Positions 1-5,662 are shown, numbered from the stretch's first letter. The stretch is DNA of 6,762 bases from PVC group bacterium (GCA_003565035.1 PXDP01000069.1:1-6762), one strand, 5' to 3'. The notes: a model not told the origin generated them from the sequence alone. Translations and numbers: made by a program.

Positions 1-290
1 ACAAAGGCGGCAGTGGTGGAAATGTTGAAGGTATGCAGGCCGTCGCCGCCGGTGCCGCAGGTGTCCACCGCGTCCAGGTGACCGCACACCACCGGCGTGC
101 TGGCTTCGCGCATCGCCTGGGCCGCGCCGGCGACAATGTCCGGGGTTTCGCCCCGCAGCCGCAGGGCCACCAGCAGACCCGCAATTTGCGCGTCAGTGGC
201 CTCGCCCCGCATAATCGTGCCAATCGCCTGATACGCTTCCTCGCGACTGCACCCCTGTCCGTCTATAAGTTTTGCCAAGAGTTCTTTCAT
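1..290 (-). CDS. trpD: Anthranilate phosphoribosyltransferase, N-terminal part (cut by window edge)
   Basis: The frame opens at the ATG at 290 and stays open to base 1, giving 96 codons plus two bases; the rest lies outside. The product transfers phosphoribose from PRPP to anthranilate in tryptophan synthesis, in the cytoplasm. Visible: an all-helical N-terminal domain (residues 1-70, with the family pattern MRGEATDAQIAGLLVALRLRG and GETPDIVAGAAQAMR), then the family signature DTCGTGGDG at about 76-84, whose glycine-rich loop binds PRPP, followed by TFNIST at 87-92. These motifs at this spacing are diagnostic. The start is the only ATG before the conserved N-terminal helix; its ribosome site is weak (GGGGA about 14 bases upstream). 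It is divergent from the ATPase gene. Normal length would be about 340 residues, so about 70% is missing. Family assignment is very secure. Confidence -1.
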   Translation of the reverse strand, partial: MKELLAKLIDGQGCSREEAYQAIGTIMRGEATDAQIAGLLVALRLRGETPDIVAGAAQAMREASTPVVCGHLDAVDTCGTGGDGLHTFNISTTAAF

Positions 291-329
291 AAGCGCATTG
301 ATAAATCCCCATGCCGGAATCGCAAGACT

Positions 330-358
330 TTTATCCCATGACATTCCTATTGACTCAA
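330..358 (-). promoter_or_regulatory. Candidate sigma-70-like promoter for trpD
   Basis: On the minus strand TTGAGT (358-353) is followed after 17 bases by GATAAA (335-330). This would start transcription near 323, giving a leader of about 33 bases before the trpD ATG. Each box matches the consensus at four of six positions. Its -35 box overlaps the candidate -35 box of the divergent ATPase promoter. Inferred from sequence only. Confidence -1.
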
Positions 359-392
359 TATCGATCATCGAATATGTTTCACGTCATGAAAC
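348..392. repeat. Three consecutive short palindromes in the trpD/ATPase divergent region
   Basis: Three inverted repeats lie nearly end to end: TATTGACTCAATA (348-360, perfect around a central C), TCGATCATCGA (361-371, perfect around a central C), and GTTTCA / TGAAAC (376-381 / 387-392) with a five-base loop. The first contains both divergent -35 boxes and the third spans the ATG at 386. They could be operators for a regulator that controls both directions; no regulator is identified and short palindromes also occur by chance. Confidence -1.
350..378 (+). promoter_or_regulatory. Candidate promoter for the ATPase gene
   Basis: TTGACT (350-355) is followed after exactly 17 bases by TATGTT (373-378). 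The expected first transcribed base is 385 or the A at 386, which is the A of an in-frame ATG. There is no Shine-Dalgarno sequence upstream of that ATG or of the two alternatives (311, 374), so the mRNA may be leaderless. The -10 box is imperfect and the call is an inference. Confidence -1.
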
Positions 393-1621
393 AATTTATA
401 CAACGATGGTTTTCCAAACCTCTCGATCAGGCGTTACGGGTGATGCCGGTCACCATCCTCACCGGGGCAAGGCAAACCGGGAAAACCACCCTGGCGAAGC
501 ACGTGAAACCCGAACGATCCTTCCTCACGTTGGATGATCTTGGTATTCTGGACCAGGCCAAAACGCATCCGGACAGCCTTCTGGCAAATCGCCCGCTTGT
601 TTTAGATGAAGTTCAGCGCGCGCCGGACCTCCTTCTGGCGGTGAAACAGGCTGTGGATCATCACCGTCAGGCCGGGGATTTTCTGCTGACGGGCTCTGCG
701 AATCTTTTATTGGCTCAGCAGGCGTCCGACACGTTGGCGGGCCGGGCGGTGTATCTCGAACTTCCGCCATTTTGCCCGGCGGAATGGCTCCAGAAGGAGC
801 ATGCACTCCGTCCGTTGGATGCTCTGTTCCAGGAAGAGTTCCGGCTGGAGGACTGGCCGGATCAGACAGGCAACTGGACAGACTGGCTCCTCAAAGGCGG
901 CTATGCACCCGCGCTGAATATCCCGGCCCCGGAAGACCGGGCCCTTTGGTTCTCCTCCTATGTGCAGACCTACCTGGAAAGAGATCTCCGTCAGCTCAGT
1001 GATGTCGCGAGCCTCCCGGATTTTCAGCGGCTCATGACGCTCGCGGCCCATCGGACCGCCCGGCTCCTGAATCAGGCGGAAATCGCCCGCGATGCGGGCT
1101 TGAAACACCCGACCGCCCACCGCTATCTGAATCTGCTGGAAACCGGATGTCTGATCACAAAACTCCGCCCCTACGCCACCAATCCGTCTGTGGGTCTGGT
1201 CAAATCACCCAAACTGCTCTGGACCGACTGCGGGCTGGCGGCATCGCTGGCCGGTCTGCACGCTGAGCGTGACATTCAACAGCGTCCCGACAGCGGATTT
1301 TGGCTGGAGCAGACCCTGTATCAGACGCTGCAAAGCTGGCGGGCACTGCGTCCGCTGCAAAGGCGCATCCACTTCTGGAGGAACCGGAGCGGCCGGGAAG
1401 TGGATTTTCTTTTGGAGGAGCACGGGAAGCTGGTGGCCCTTGAAGTAAAATCCGGCAGTGTGGTGCGACCGGAGGACACTGTGGGCATAGAGACCTTTCG
1501 GCGCTCGCTACCCCGGCCGGAGGCGTTGGTTCGCGGAGTCGTTCTCCACAGCGGCCCGGCCAGAAGCCTTGGGCAAAACCTTCATGCGCTCCCTTGGGGC
1601 TGGATGGTGCCGGACGCGTGA
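386..1621 (+). CDS. AAA+ family ATPase (AAA_14 domain) with C-terminal DUF4143 domain
   Basis: This 411-residue protein matches the widespread AAA_14 plus DUF4143 architecture, whose cellular role is largely unknown; members are often assumed to be mobile or defence-related, which is not shown here. With the start at 386: Walker A GARQTGKT at 27-34, Walker B LVLDE at 71-75, the LLTGSAN sensor at 100-106, a GGYAP motif near 171, SYVQTYLERDL at about 191-201, a helix-turn-helix-like stretch (LLNQAEIARDAGL) at about 227-239, and at the C-terminus REVDFLL (about 337) and ALEVKSG (about 351), resembling the D...ExK core of PD-(D/E)XK nucleases. All core motifs are intact. The frame is open upstream with ATGs at 311 and 374; I chose 386 because it gives the family's usual short lead before Walker A and fits the promoter. 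The gene ends 7 bp from the convergent HNH gene. Family assignment is secure, the start is not. Confidence -1.
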   Translation: MKQFIQRWFSKPLDQALRVMPVTILTGARQTGKTTLAKHVKPERSFLTLDDLGILDQAKTHPDSLLANRPLVLDEVQRAPDLLLAVKQAVDHHRQAGDFLLTGSANLLLAQQASDTLAGRAVYLELPPFCPAEWLQKEHALRPLDALFQEEFRLEDWPDQTGNWTDWLLKGGYAPALNIPAPEDRALWFSSYVQTYLERDLRQLSDVASLPDFQRLMTLAAHRTARLLNQAEIARDAGLKHPTAHRYLNLLETGCLITKLRPYATNPSVGLVKSPKLLWTDCGLAASLAGLHAERDIQQRPDSGFWLEQTLYQTLQSWRALRPLQRRIHFWRNRSGREVDFLLEEHGKLVALEVKSGSVVRPEDTVGIETFRRSLPRPEALVRGVVLHSGPARSLGQNLHALPWGWMVPDA

Positions 1622-1628
1622 GGAGGGC

Positions 1629-2222
1629 TCAGGCTTCAACCGAAACGAGAAAATGATCCCAGTCGGGAATGCCGTGAATGTTGCGCAGGAAGAAGGTGGA
1701 CGGGAGCACCCGGGGGGCATCCGGTTCTTTGAGCAGATCCAGACCGGCTTCCGCCGGGGTGCGGTTGGCTTTGCGGTTGTTCACCCGCTTGCAGCTCAGC
1801 ACGCAGTTGTGCCAACTGGTCTTGCCGCCGCGGGACACCGGCACGACATGGTCGATGTTGCCTTCGTCCGGCCGCAGCAAACGGCCGGTGTACTGACAGC
1901 GTCCGCCGTCGCGTTCACGAATCGCCCGGTAGGAAAACTTCGGCCGCCGGAGCGGGACCTTGCTGTAGTGCGTGGTGAGAATCACCGTGGGCACCCGCAG
2001 CGCGCCCCTGACCACCCCCACATGCATGTCGCAGTCACGCACCGGCAGAGCCAGCCATTCCTCCCAGGTGCGCGGCACCATCTGCACATCCTCCAGAATA
2101 TCCAGCCCCTGGGCATTGCCGGCCGCCATTTGACAAAAGGCGTGCGCCGGCGTGGTGGTGTTCACCGCCTGCCAGTTTCGGTTCAGAACCAGGACGACAT
2201 TTTTTTCCAGTACAGAATCCAT
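1629..2222 (-). CDS. HNH endonuclease family protein
   Basis: A 197-residue protein with a C-terminal HNH (beta-beta-alpha metal) fold: CQYTG at 109-113, NIDHVVPVSRGGK at 122-134 with the catalytic-type D124-H125, WHNC at 137-140, then SCKRVNNRKANRTP at 143-156, and a C-terminal AEAGL helix. Such proteins cleave nucleic acid, but the substrate of this chromosomal single-domain group is not established. The usual paired cysteines of the zinc knuckles (CxxC twice) are reduced to one each, with T112 and V147 in the second positions, so zinc may not be bound; I believe related sequences share this but could not check. An upstream ATG at 2243 is in frame, but the ATG at 2222 has AGGTGA (2232-2227) four bases ahead, which decides the start. 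It is last in the minus-strand block, 95 bp after the DCC gene and 7 bp from the convergent ATPase gene. Confidence -1.
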   Translation of the reverse strand: MDSVLEKNVVLVLNRNWQAVNTTTPAHAFCQMAAGNAQGLDILEDVQMVPRTWEEWLALPVRDCDMHVGVVRGALRVPTVILTTHYSKVPLRRPKFSYRAIRERDGGRCQYTGRLLRPDEGNIDHVVPVSRGGKTSWHNCVLSCKRVNNRKANRTPAEAGLDLLKEPDAPRVLPSTFFLRNIHGIPDWDHFLVSVEA

Positions 2223-2226
2223 GATT

Positions 2227-2249
2227 TCACCTGACTTCAGCATGAAGTC
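2227..2249 (-). promoter_or_regulatory. Ribosome site and perfect hairpin ahead of the HNH gene
   Basis: On the minus strand GACTTCA and TGAAGTC (2249-2243 and 2239-2233) form a perfect 7-bp inverted repeat with a three-base loop, and the next six bases are the ribosome site AGGTGA (2232-2227). The repeat could be an operator or an mRNA hairpin that limits ribosome access. The extended ATG at 2243 lies inside this hairpin, a further reason to prefer the 2222 start. Confidence -1.
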
Positions 2250-2317
2250 CGCACAATCTGCATGACTCTTGCGCGAAGGTCAACCCGGGAAATGTGAGAT
2301 TTCGGTAAAAAATTCTC

Positions 2318-2719
2318 TCAGGACAAAAACCGCTCCGCCTGTTCCGGGCTCGGCAGCGGGCAGGATTCGGTTTTGCCGAACCATCGGTAGCGCCGCCGGG
2401 CGATTGCGCGATAGCCCAGCCGCCGGATCGGCGCGGGGAAAATACGCAGACCTCTCAGCCAGCGGTAAGGCCGCTTCAAATAAACACAGAGCGCCAATGC
2501 CGCGTCCGGCCCCTGCAGCGTGCGGTCAGCCTCAATCAGCACCATCGCATCCACACCGGAATCCACCTCCCGTTCGCGCAGCCATTTCTGACCGGTCTCC
2601 GACCCCAGCGCCGCAAAGCGCAGCACCGGTTCGCGTTCATGGCGCAGAAGAAAGCGGACCGAGCGCTGGCACAGGCCGCAGTGTCCGTCATACAGCACCA
2701 GCGGCAGTATTTCGCTCAT
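2318..2719 (-). CDS. DCC-family thiol-disulfide oxidoreductase-like protein (DUF393)
   Basis: A 133-residue protein beginning MSEILPLVLYDGHCGLC, with the hallmark YDGxCxxC at residues 10-17 (cysteines 14 and 17), a thioredoxin-like redox motif. The rest follows the family: the FLLRHE helix, an LRFAALGSETGQ strand and loop near 34-45, a GPDAALA helix near 70, an arginine-rich stretch, and the closing pattern RYRWFGKTESCPLPSPE near 112-127. Length is normal. The family is predicted to act in thiol-disulfide exchange; substrate unknown. The frame is open upstream to 2827, but the 2719 ATG directly precedes the conserved core and overlaps the stop of the preceding small membrane-protein gene by four bases (ATGA), which points to translational coupling. 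Family identity is secure. Confidence -1.
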   Translation of the reverse strand: MSEILPLVLYDGHCGLCQRSVRFLLRHEREPVLRFAALGSETGQKWLREREVDSGVDAMVLIEADRTLQGPDAALALCVYLKRPYRWLRGLRIFPAPIRRLGYRAIARRRYRWFGKTESCPLPSPEQAERFLS

Positions 2720-2883
2720 GGCGCTCCGTCCGCCGGCGCAGTGCGGGCCGGCGGTTCGTATCCCGGCGGGGCGATGATCGTATGCCCCGGACCCAGCGTG
2801 CGCTCCAGGATTTCTGCGGTAACCCACAGCACCCCGAGGAGAATAAAAAACGGAATCATTTGTTTGGCGATCTCTTTGAACAT
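2716..2883 (-). CDS. Small predicted single-pass membrane protein, 55 residues
   Basis: The reading frame starts with an ATG at 2883, preceded by AGGA (2897-2894) ten bases upstream, and ends in a TGA that overlaps the start of the DCC gene as ATGA. The product begins MFKEIAKQMIPFFILLGVLW: a short basic/amphipathic N-terminus, then a hydrophobic segment at about 9-23 (MIPFFILLGVLWVTA), then a polar, proline- and alanine-rich tail (PPGYEPPARTAPADGAP). I do not recognise the family. The hydrophobic segment is on the short side for a membrane helix but plausible, with the tail on the far side of the membrane. The ribosome site, overlapping stop/start and sensible composition support a real gene; it may be a membrane partner of the DCC protein, which is inference. 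Confidence -1.
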   Translation of the reverse strand: MFKEIAKQMIPFFILLGVLWVTAEILERTLGPGHTIIAPPGYEPPARTAPADGAP

Positions 2884-2924
2884 TGTGCGATCATCCTACA
2901 CACACTCCGCTCATTTCGTTAGGT

Positions 2925-2944
2925 AAAAAAACGAGTTTTTTCGT
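2925..2944 (-). terminator. Weak terminator-like hairpin after the YdjM-like gene
   Basis: On the minus strand ACGA (2944-2941) pairs with TCGT (2934-2931) around a six-base loop, followed by six further T. The stem is only four base pairs (or alternatively six A-T pairs), so it would be a poor terminator. It lies in the 101-bp gap before the small membrane-protein gene and may or may not separate two transcripts. Confidence -1.
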
Positions 2945-2984
2945 GAACCGGGCGGGAAGAAGACAAAATCGTTACACCAGCCCA

Positions 2985-3539
2985 TCAACCGGAAGGGCCG
3001 CCCTTTGCCCTTTGGCGGTACGCCCAGACGCAGAGTAACAGCAGCAGGGCAAACACACTCTCCTCCCCAACGGTCACCCAGTGTCCCGCATACCAAATCC
3101 CCTCGGACCAGCGCAGTCCGCCGAATACCTCAACCGGGGCTGGAATCCGCTCCGCATAAAGCGGCCAGAACAGACGCACCCCGCGGCCGTAGGTCAACAG
3201 ATCCATCAGCAGGTGCAACGAATACGACACGAACGTCACCGCAAAAATATCACCCGCGAACCTCCGGTGCCGGAGGCGTCCGAAAAGCAGGCCGGCCAAC
3301 AGTGCCACCATCAGCCCGGCAAACAGACTGTGCATTTCCTGATTATGAAATCCATATAAATCCCCCGTCAACACCCCCGGAATCACGTCGAGATCCGGAA
3401 GCATTGAGGCACCCAGGAACGCGACAAAACCCGTCACACGCCCAAGGCGGGTGACGGGTTTTGAAAGGCCCGCCCTGCGGGAGTCCCAAAGACTCCACAG
3501 GGCGGTACCCATGGCGAGATGTGCAATCGGTGAAGGCAT
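2985..3539 (-). CDS. YdjM/DUF457-like membrane-bound metal-dependent hydrolase family protein
   Basis: A 184-residue inner-membrane protein. It opens MPSPIAHLAMG, where SPIAH with H7 is the family's N-terminal signature, then LPDLDVIPG at 47-55 (D49, D51), H65 and H70 in FHNQEMHSLF, and SYSLHLLMDLLTYGRG at 105-120 (H109, D113). These His/Asp residues are the presumed metal ligands. Hydrophobic segments lie at about 73-88, 98-115 and 162-174. Family members are annotated as metal-dependent hydrolases without a known substrate. The start at 3539 has AGGT about nine bases upstream and places SPIAH at the N-terminus as in the family. It follows the DUF4914 gene by 42 bp on the same strand. Oddity: codons for about residues 12-38, between SPIAH and LPDLD, consist of two strong palindromes (see 3425-3463 and 3470-3505). 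Family is fairly secure, activity unknown. Confidence -1.
   Translation of the reverse strand: MPSPIAHLAMGTALWSLWDSRRAGLSKPVTRLGRVTGFVAFLGASMLPDLDVIPGVLTGDLYGFHNQEMHSLFAGLMVALLAGLLFGRLRHRRFAGDIFAVTFVSYSLHLLMDLLTYGRGVRLFWPLYAERIPAPVEVFGGLRWSEGIWYAGHWVTVGEESVFALLLLLCVWAYRQRAKGGPSG
3425..3463 (-). repeat. Strong hairpin inside the YdjM-like coding sequence
   Basis: CAAAACCCGTCAC (3425-3437) and GTGACGGGTTTTG (3451-3463) are perfect 13-bp inverted arms. Between them, CGCC (3439-3442) and GGCG (3446-3449) extend the stem past one mismatch to a three-base loop. The A4/T4 edges give it the look of a bidirectional intrinsic terminator, yet it lies within codons for about residues 26-38 (KPVTRLGRVTGF). 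It interrupts no frame. Confidence -1.
3470..3505 (-). repeat. Second hairpin inside the YdjM-like coding sequence
   Basis: CCGCCCT (3470-3476) pairs with AGGGCGG (3499-3505), and within it GGAGTC (3480-3485) pairs with GACTCC (3491-3496) around a five-base loop; the internal loop is three bases against two. It lies six bases from the first hairpin and covers codons for about residues 12-23 (TALWSLWDSRRA). Confidence -1.
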
Positions 3540-3572
3540 GCAGGTGACCTAACACGCCCTGCGCCGATTGCA
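3522..3572 (-). promoter_or_regulatory. Inverted repeat enclosing the YdjM-like gene's ribosome site and start
   Basis: TGCAATCGG (3522-3530) and CCGATTGCA (3564-3572) are perfect 9-bp arms; inside them GCAGG (3540-3544) and CCTGC (3558-3562) pair too. In the mRNA the AGGT ribosome site would sit in the terminal loop and the AUG (3539-3537) in the internal loop directly after the inner stem. One arm is in the DUF4914/YdjM gap and the other in codons 4-6, so this could tune translation of the second gene. Not folded computationally. Confidence -1.
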
Positions 3573-3581
3573 ACGTCCGGC

Positions 3582-5501
3582 TCAGTCTTCTGTGGGCAGC
3601 AGGGTGGCGTGCGGAATCAGATTCTGATAATCCTCCACACTGCCGCCGTTCATGCAGCACTCGATGATCTGACGTCCCAGCGGCATCAGGTCGTCGCACA
3701 GGAACTGCGACAGCTCTTTCTTGAAGAAGTCGTGCAGGATTTCCGCGCCTTTGTCATAGGCTTCCGTGCCCACTTCGGGCTGTTTGGCCACGTCAAAGAA
3801 CCAGGAGCCGACCGGACGGCCTTCGACAAGAATCGAACTCGGCGACCAGCCCAGCAGGGCGCTGCGGCAGGGTTTCACCTGGTTGGCGGTGAAGTTGGCG
3901 CCGCCGCGGCGGGCCATGTATTCACGGGTCACCCACTGCGGCATGAAGCTGACTTCCCAGGCACCAATATGCTGGTTGGGGCAGAGGATATACTTCACTT
4001 TGGGCGTGTCCAGGATCTGTTTCAGAATCAGGTTGGCCTGATCCACCATACGGCCGGTCGCGAAAGGCCAGTAGGAGCCGACACCTTCGCTGGACATGCC
4101 TTCGGAGGAGACGATACTGGGGTTGGCGTGACCGCGCGGAGCCACCAGACGCCACAGCCAGGCCAGAGCCGGCGGGAGCAGGTGGAACATGCCGATGATC
4201 CCGTAGGTGGGGTTTTCGGCGGTACAGGGCGGGCAGCGCACGCCGAAGGAACGGATGTCGATATCCACGGTGCCGCGGTGCACGTTGGGAACCGCAGTAG
4301 CGGGGACAATCACCCGGGGATTCGGGCAGGGTTTGCCCGGCTCATCCATGATATGATCCCAAATCAGAGCGGTGCCGCCGGGTTTCGCATCAATGTTCAG
4401 GAACAGCAGCGGCAGCGGCGGATCAATGGTGAGGCTTTCAAGATGCGGATCCACCCCGTAATGCTCGATATGGTTCACCCGGACAAACCAGGCGTCTTCC
4501 GCATCCATCAGGGTCAGCTTGCCGTTGCCTTTGTTCAGCGAGGGATGGCAGAGGGCCATGTCATCGGTTACCGGACGGATCTGACAGCACTGCGGAATCG
4601 TCAGGCTGCGGGTTTCCCCGTTAACGATGTTTTTGCCGAGGAGCAGGGTTCCGTCCTGCTGACGGTGGGGCAGCTCCAGCATTTCGCTCTTGCCGCCGCC
4701 ACTGGCGCCTTCGTGGGAGATGCCGACGCGGTTTTCGTAGGGCGTTACAATCTGACCGGCGGAGCAGTGCATGGTGATCCAGTCTTCTTTTTCACCGAGG
4801 GTCAGCAGCACGCCGTAGATTCCCTTCTTGGCACTGGGGCCGGGATACAGGTTGTAGCTGAACAGTTCGTGCATACCGGTCAGGCGGTTGTGCACCACCA
4901 CCTGCTTGCCATCACAATGCGTGTGGCGGAAGGGAGGGGCAACATAGATGATCGCTTTGGGCTCATAATCGTCGGGCAATTCGCTGGGCGGAATCATGCC
5001 CTGCAGCATGGCCAGACCCAGGGCGAAGAATCCGGCGTTGGCGGGGGCGATCACCAGCGCGTCCGTGCCTTTGCCCGGCATTCCGGCGGTGAACGCGAAG
5101 CCGGCCAGATCCTGGGTTTTCATCCAGTCAAAGGTGGCCTCACGCAATTCCGAGAAATCCTGGCCATAGCGCTCTTTGAAGGTCGGCTTGTCGGTGGGCA
5201 GCTTGTCGCCAATCACCATACAGTCCGGATCGCGGCGGCGCATGTAGGGCTCAAAGTAGTTCGCGGCAATCCCGTTTTTCACTTTGCACACCCGGGCTTC
5301 ATCAACCAGGCCTTTGCCGGGCACGTCATAGGACACCACGTGCCAGCCGTCCGGCCCGGCATCGCGAACCGCAAGCTCGATCAGTTGCTCGGTGCTTTCC
5401 GCCATCGTGAACGAAGGGGCGGAGGCGAGCAGGTCCGCGGTTTCCGGCGGGAGCTTGAACTGCTCGTAGATGGGGAGGTCGGTATTTGCTTTTTGTATCA
5501 T
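3582..5501 (-). CDS. Large P-loop protein of the DUF4914 type
   Basis: A 639-residue soluble protein with no signal peptide or clear membrane helix. From its overall sequence I recognise it as the DUF4914 family, whose function is unknown. The key visible motif is a Walker A loop, GASGGGKS, at 265-272 in the context ISHEGASGGGKSEML. Downstream are acidic stretches that could supply metal or Walker B ligands (LMDAEDAWF at 331-339; LNIDAKPGG at 368-376; WDHIMDEP at 381-388), a cysteine pair VRCPPC at 421-426, and WRLVAPRG near 450. The P-loop within a long single-chain protein recalls the PEP carboxykinase/HPr kinase fold; that comparison is inference. ATP or GTP binding is likely, the reaction is unknown. 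The start is well set: GGAGA (5511-5507) lies five bases before the ATG. It is first in the minus-strand block, divergent from the CbiX-like gene. Reading frame and length look intact. Confidence -1.
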   Translation of the reverse strand: MIQKANTDLPIYEQFKLPPETADLLASAPSFTMAESTEQLIELAVRDAGPDGWHVVSYDVPGKGLVDEARVCKVKNGIAANYFEPYMRRRDPDCMVIGDKLPTDKPTFKERYGQDFSELREATFDWMKTQDLAGFAFTAGMPGKGTDALVIAPANAGFFALGLAMLQGMIPPSELPDDYEPKAIIYVAPPFRHTHCDGKQVVVHNRLTGMHELFSYNLYPGPSAKKGIYGVLLTLGEKEDWITMHCSAGQIVTPYENRVGISHEGASGGGKSEMLELPHRQQDGTLLLGKNIVNGETRSLTIPQCCQIRPVTDDMALCHPSLNKGNGKLTLMDAEDAWFVRVNHIEHYGVDPHLESLTIDPPLPLLFLNIDAKPGGTALIWDHIMDEPGKPCPNPRVIVPATAVPNVHRGTVDIDIRSFGVRCPPCTAENPTYGIIGMFHLLPPALAWLWRLVAPRGHANPSIVSSEGMSSEGVGSYWPFATGRMVDQANLILKQILDTPKVKYILCPNQHIGAWEVSFMPQWVTREYMARRGGANFTANQVKPCRSALLGWSPSSILVEGRPVGSWFFDVAKQPEVGTEAYDKGAEILHDFFKKELSQFLCDDLMPLGRQIIECCMNGGSVEDYQNLIPHATLLPTED

Positions 5502-5506
5502 GGAAT

Positions 5507-5511
5507 TCTCC
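5507..5511 (-). promoter_or_regulatory. Ribosome binding site of the DUF4914-type gene
   Basis: GGAGA with a five-base spacer to the ATG at 5501. It is the best Shine-Dalgarno match in the window and contrasts with the divergent CbiX-like gene, which has none at a useful distance. Confidence -1.
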
Positions 5512-5584
5512 AGAGGTTTGAGGTTAACAGGGTTTTCGTCGTAAAACGCATTTCTTATATCAAATATCCGCTTTATCGCCTAGC

Positions 5585-5647
5585 GCGTGTTTTGACTTAT
5601 ATAGTTATTTTTTGATGTCAAATAACACTCACACTTTTCTAACACGC
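5585..5647. promoter_or_regulatory. Nested inverted repeats in the AT-rich DUF4914/CbiX divergent region
   Basis: The 195-bp gap 5502-5696 is markedly more AT-rich than the genes beside it. It holds an outer 7-bp inverted repeat, GCGTGTT (5585-5591) with AACACGC (5641-5647), and an inner one, GTTATTT (5604-5610) with AAATAAC (5620-5626), whose centres coincide within one base (5615-5616); TTTGA-TG-TCAAA (5611-5622) sits at the middle. A perfect TTGACA occurs on the minus strand at 5621-5616 on the way to DUF4914, but its nearest -10-like box (TATAAG) is only 14 bases away, so I call no DUF4914 promoter. A shared operator is plausible but unproven. Confidence -1.
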
Positions 5648-5662
5648 AAATTATCCGGAAAA

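Noticed and set aside
311..385. Longer N-terminus of the ATPase (ATG at 311 or 374)
   Set aside because: No ribosome site precedes either, the extra residues match nothing in the family, and the candidate promoter lies inside this stretch. The frame is open, so this is not certain.
1569..2234. 221-codon plus-strand open frame opposite the HNH gene
   Set aside because: No recognisable domain; the opposite strand encodes a full HNH motif set with a good ribosome site.
2720..2827. Upstream extension of the DCC protein to the ATG at 2827
   Set aside because: The extra 36 residues are an out-of-frame reading of the small membrane-protein gene and precede the conserved core; the ATGA overlap supports the start at 2719.
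2269..2922. 217-codon plus-strand open frame opposite the DCC and small membrane-protein genes
   Set aside because: Low-complexity Arg/Ser/Pro/Ala translation typical of antisense shadow; conserved DCC motifs are on the minus strand.
5592..5605. TTGACT plus TATAGT on the plus strand as a promoter for the CbiX-like gene
   Set aside because: The boxes are only two bases apart, far too close; the 5663-5690 pair has proper spacing.
3609..5615. 668-codon plus-strand open frame opposite the DUF4914-type gene
   Set aside because: Its translation is an alanine-, glycine- and histidine-rich shadow without recognisable motifs; the minus-strand frame has a clear P-loop, family pattern and strong ribosome site. 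Long antisense frames are common in GC-rich genes.
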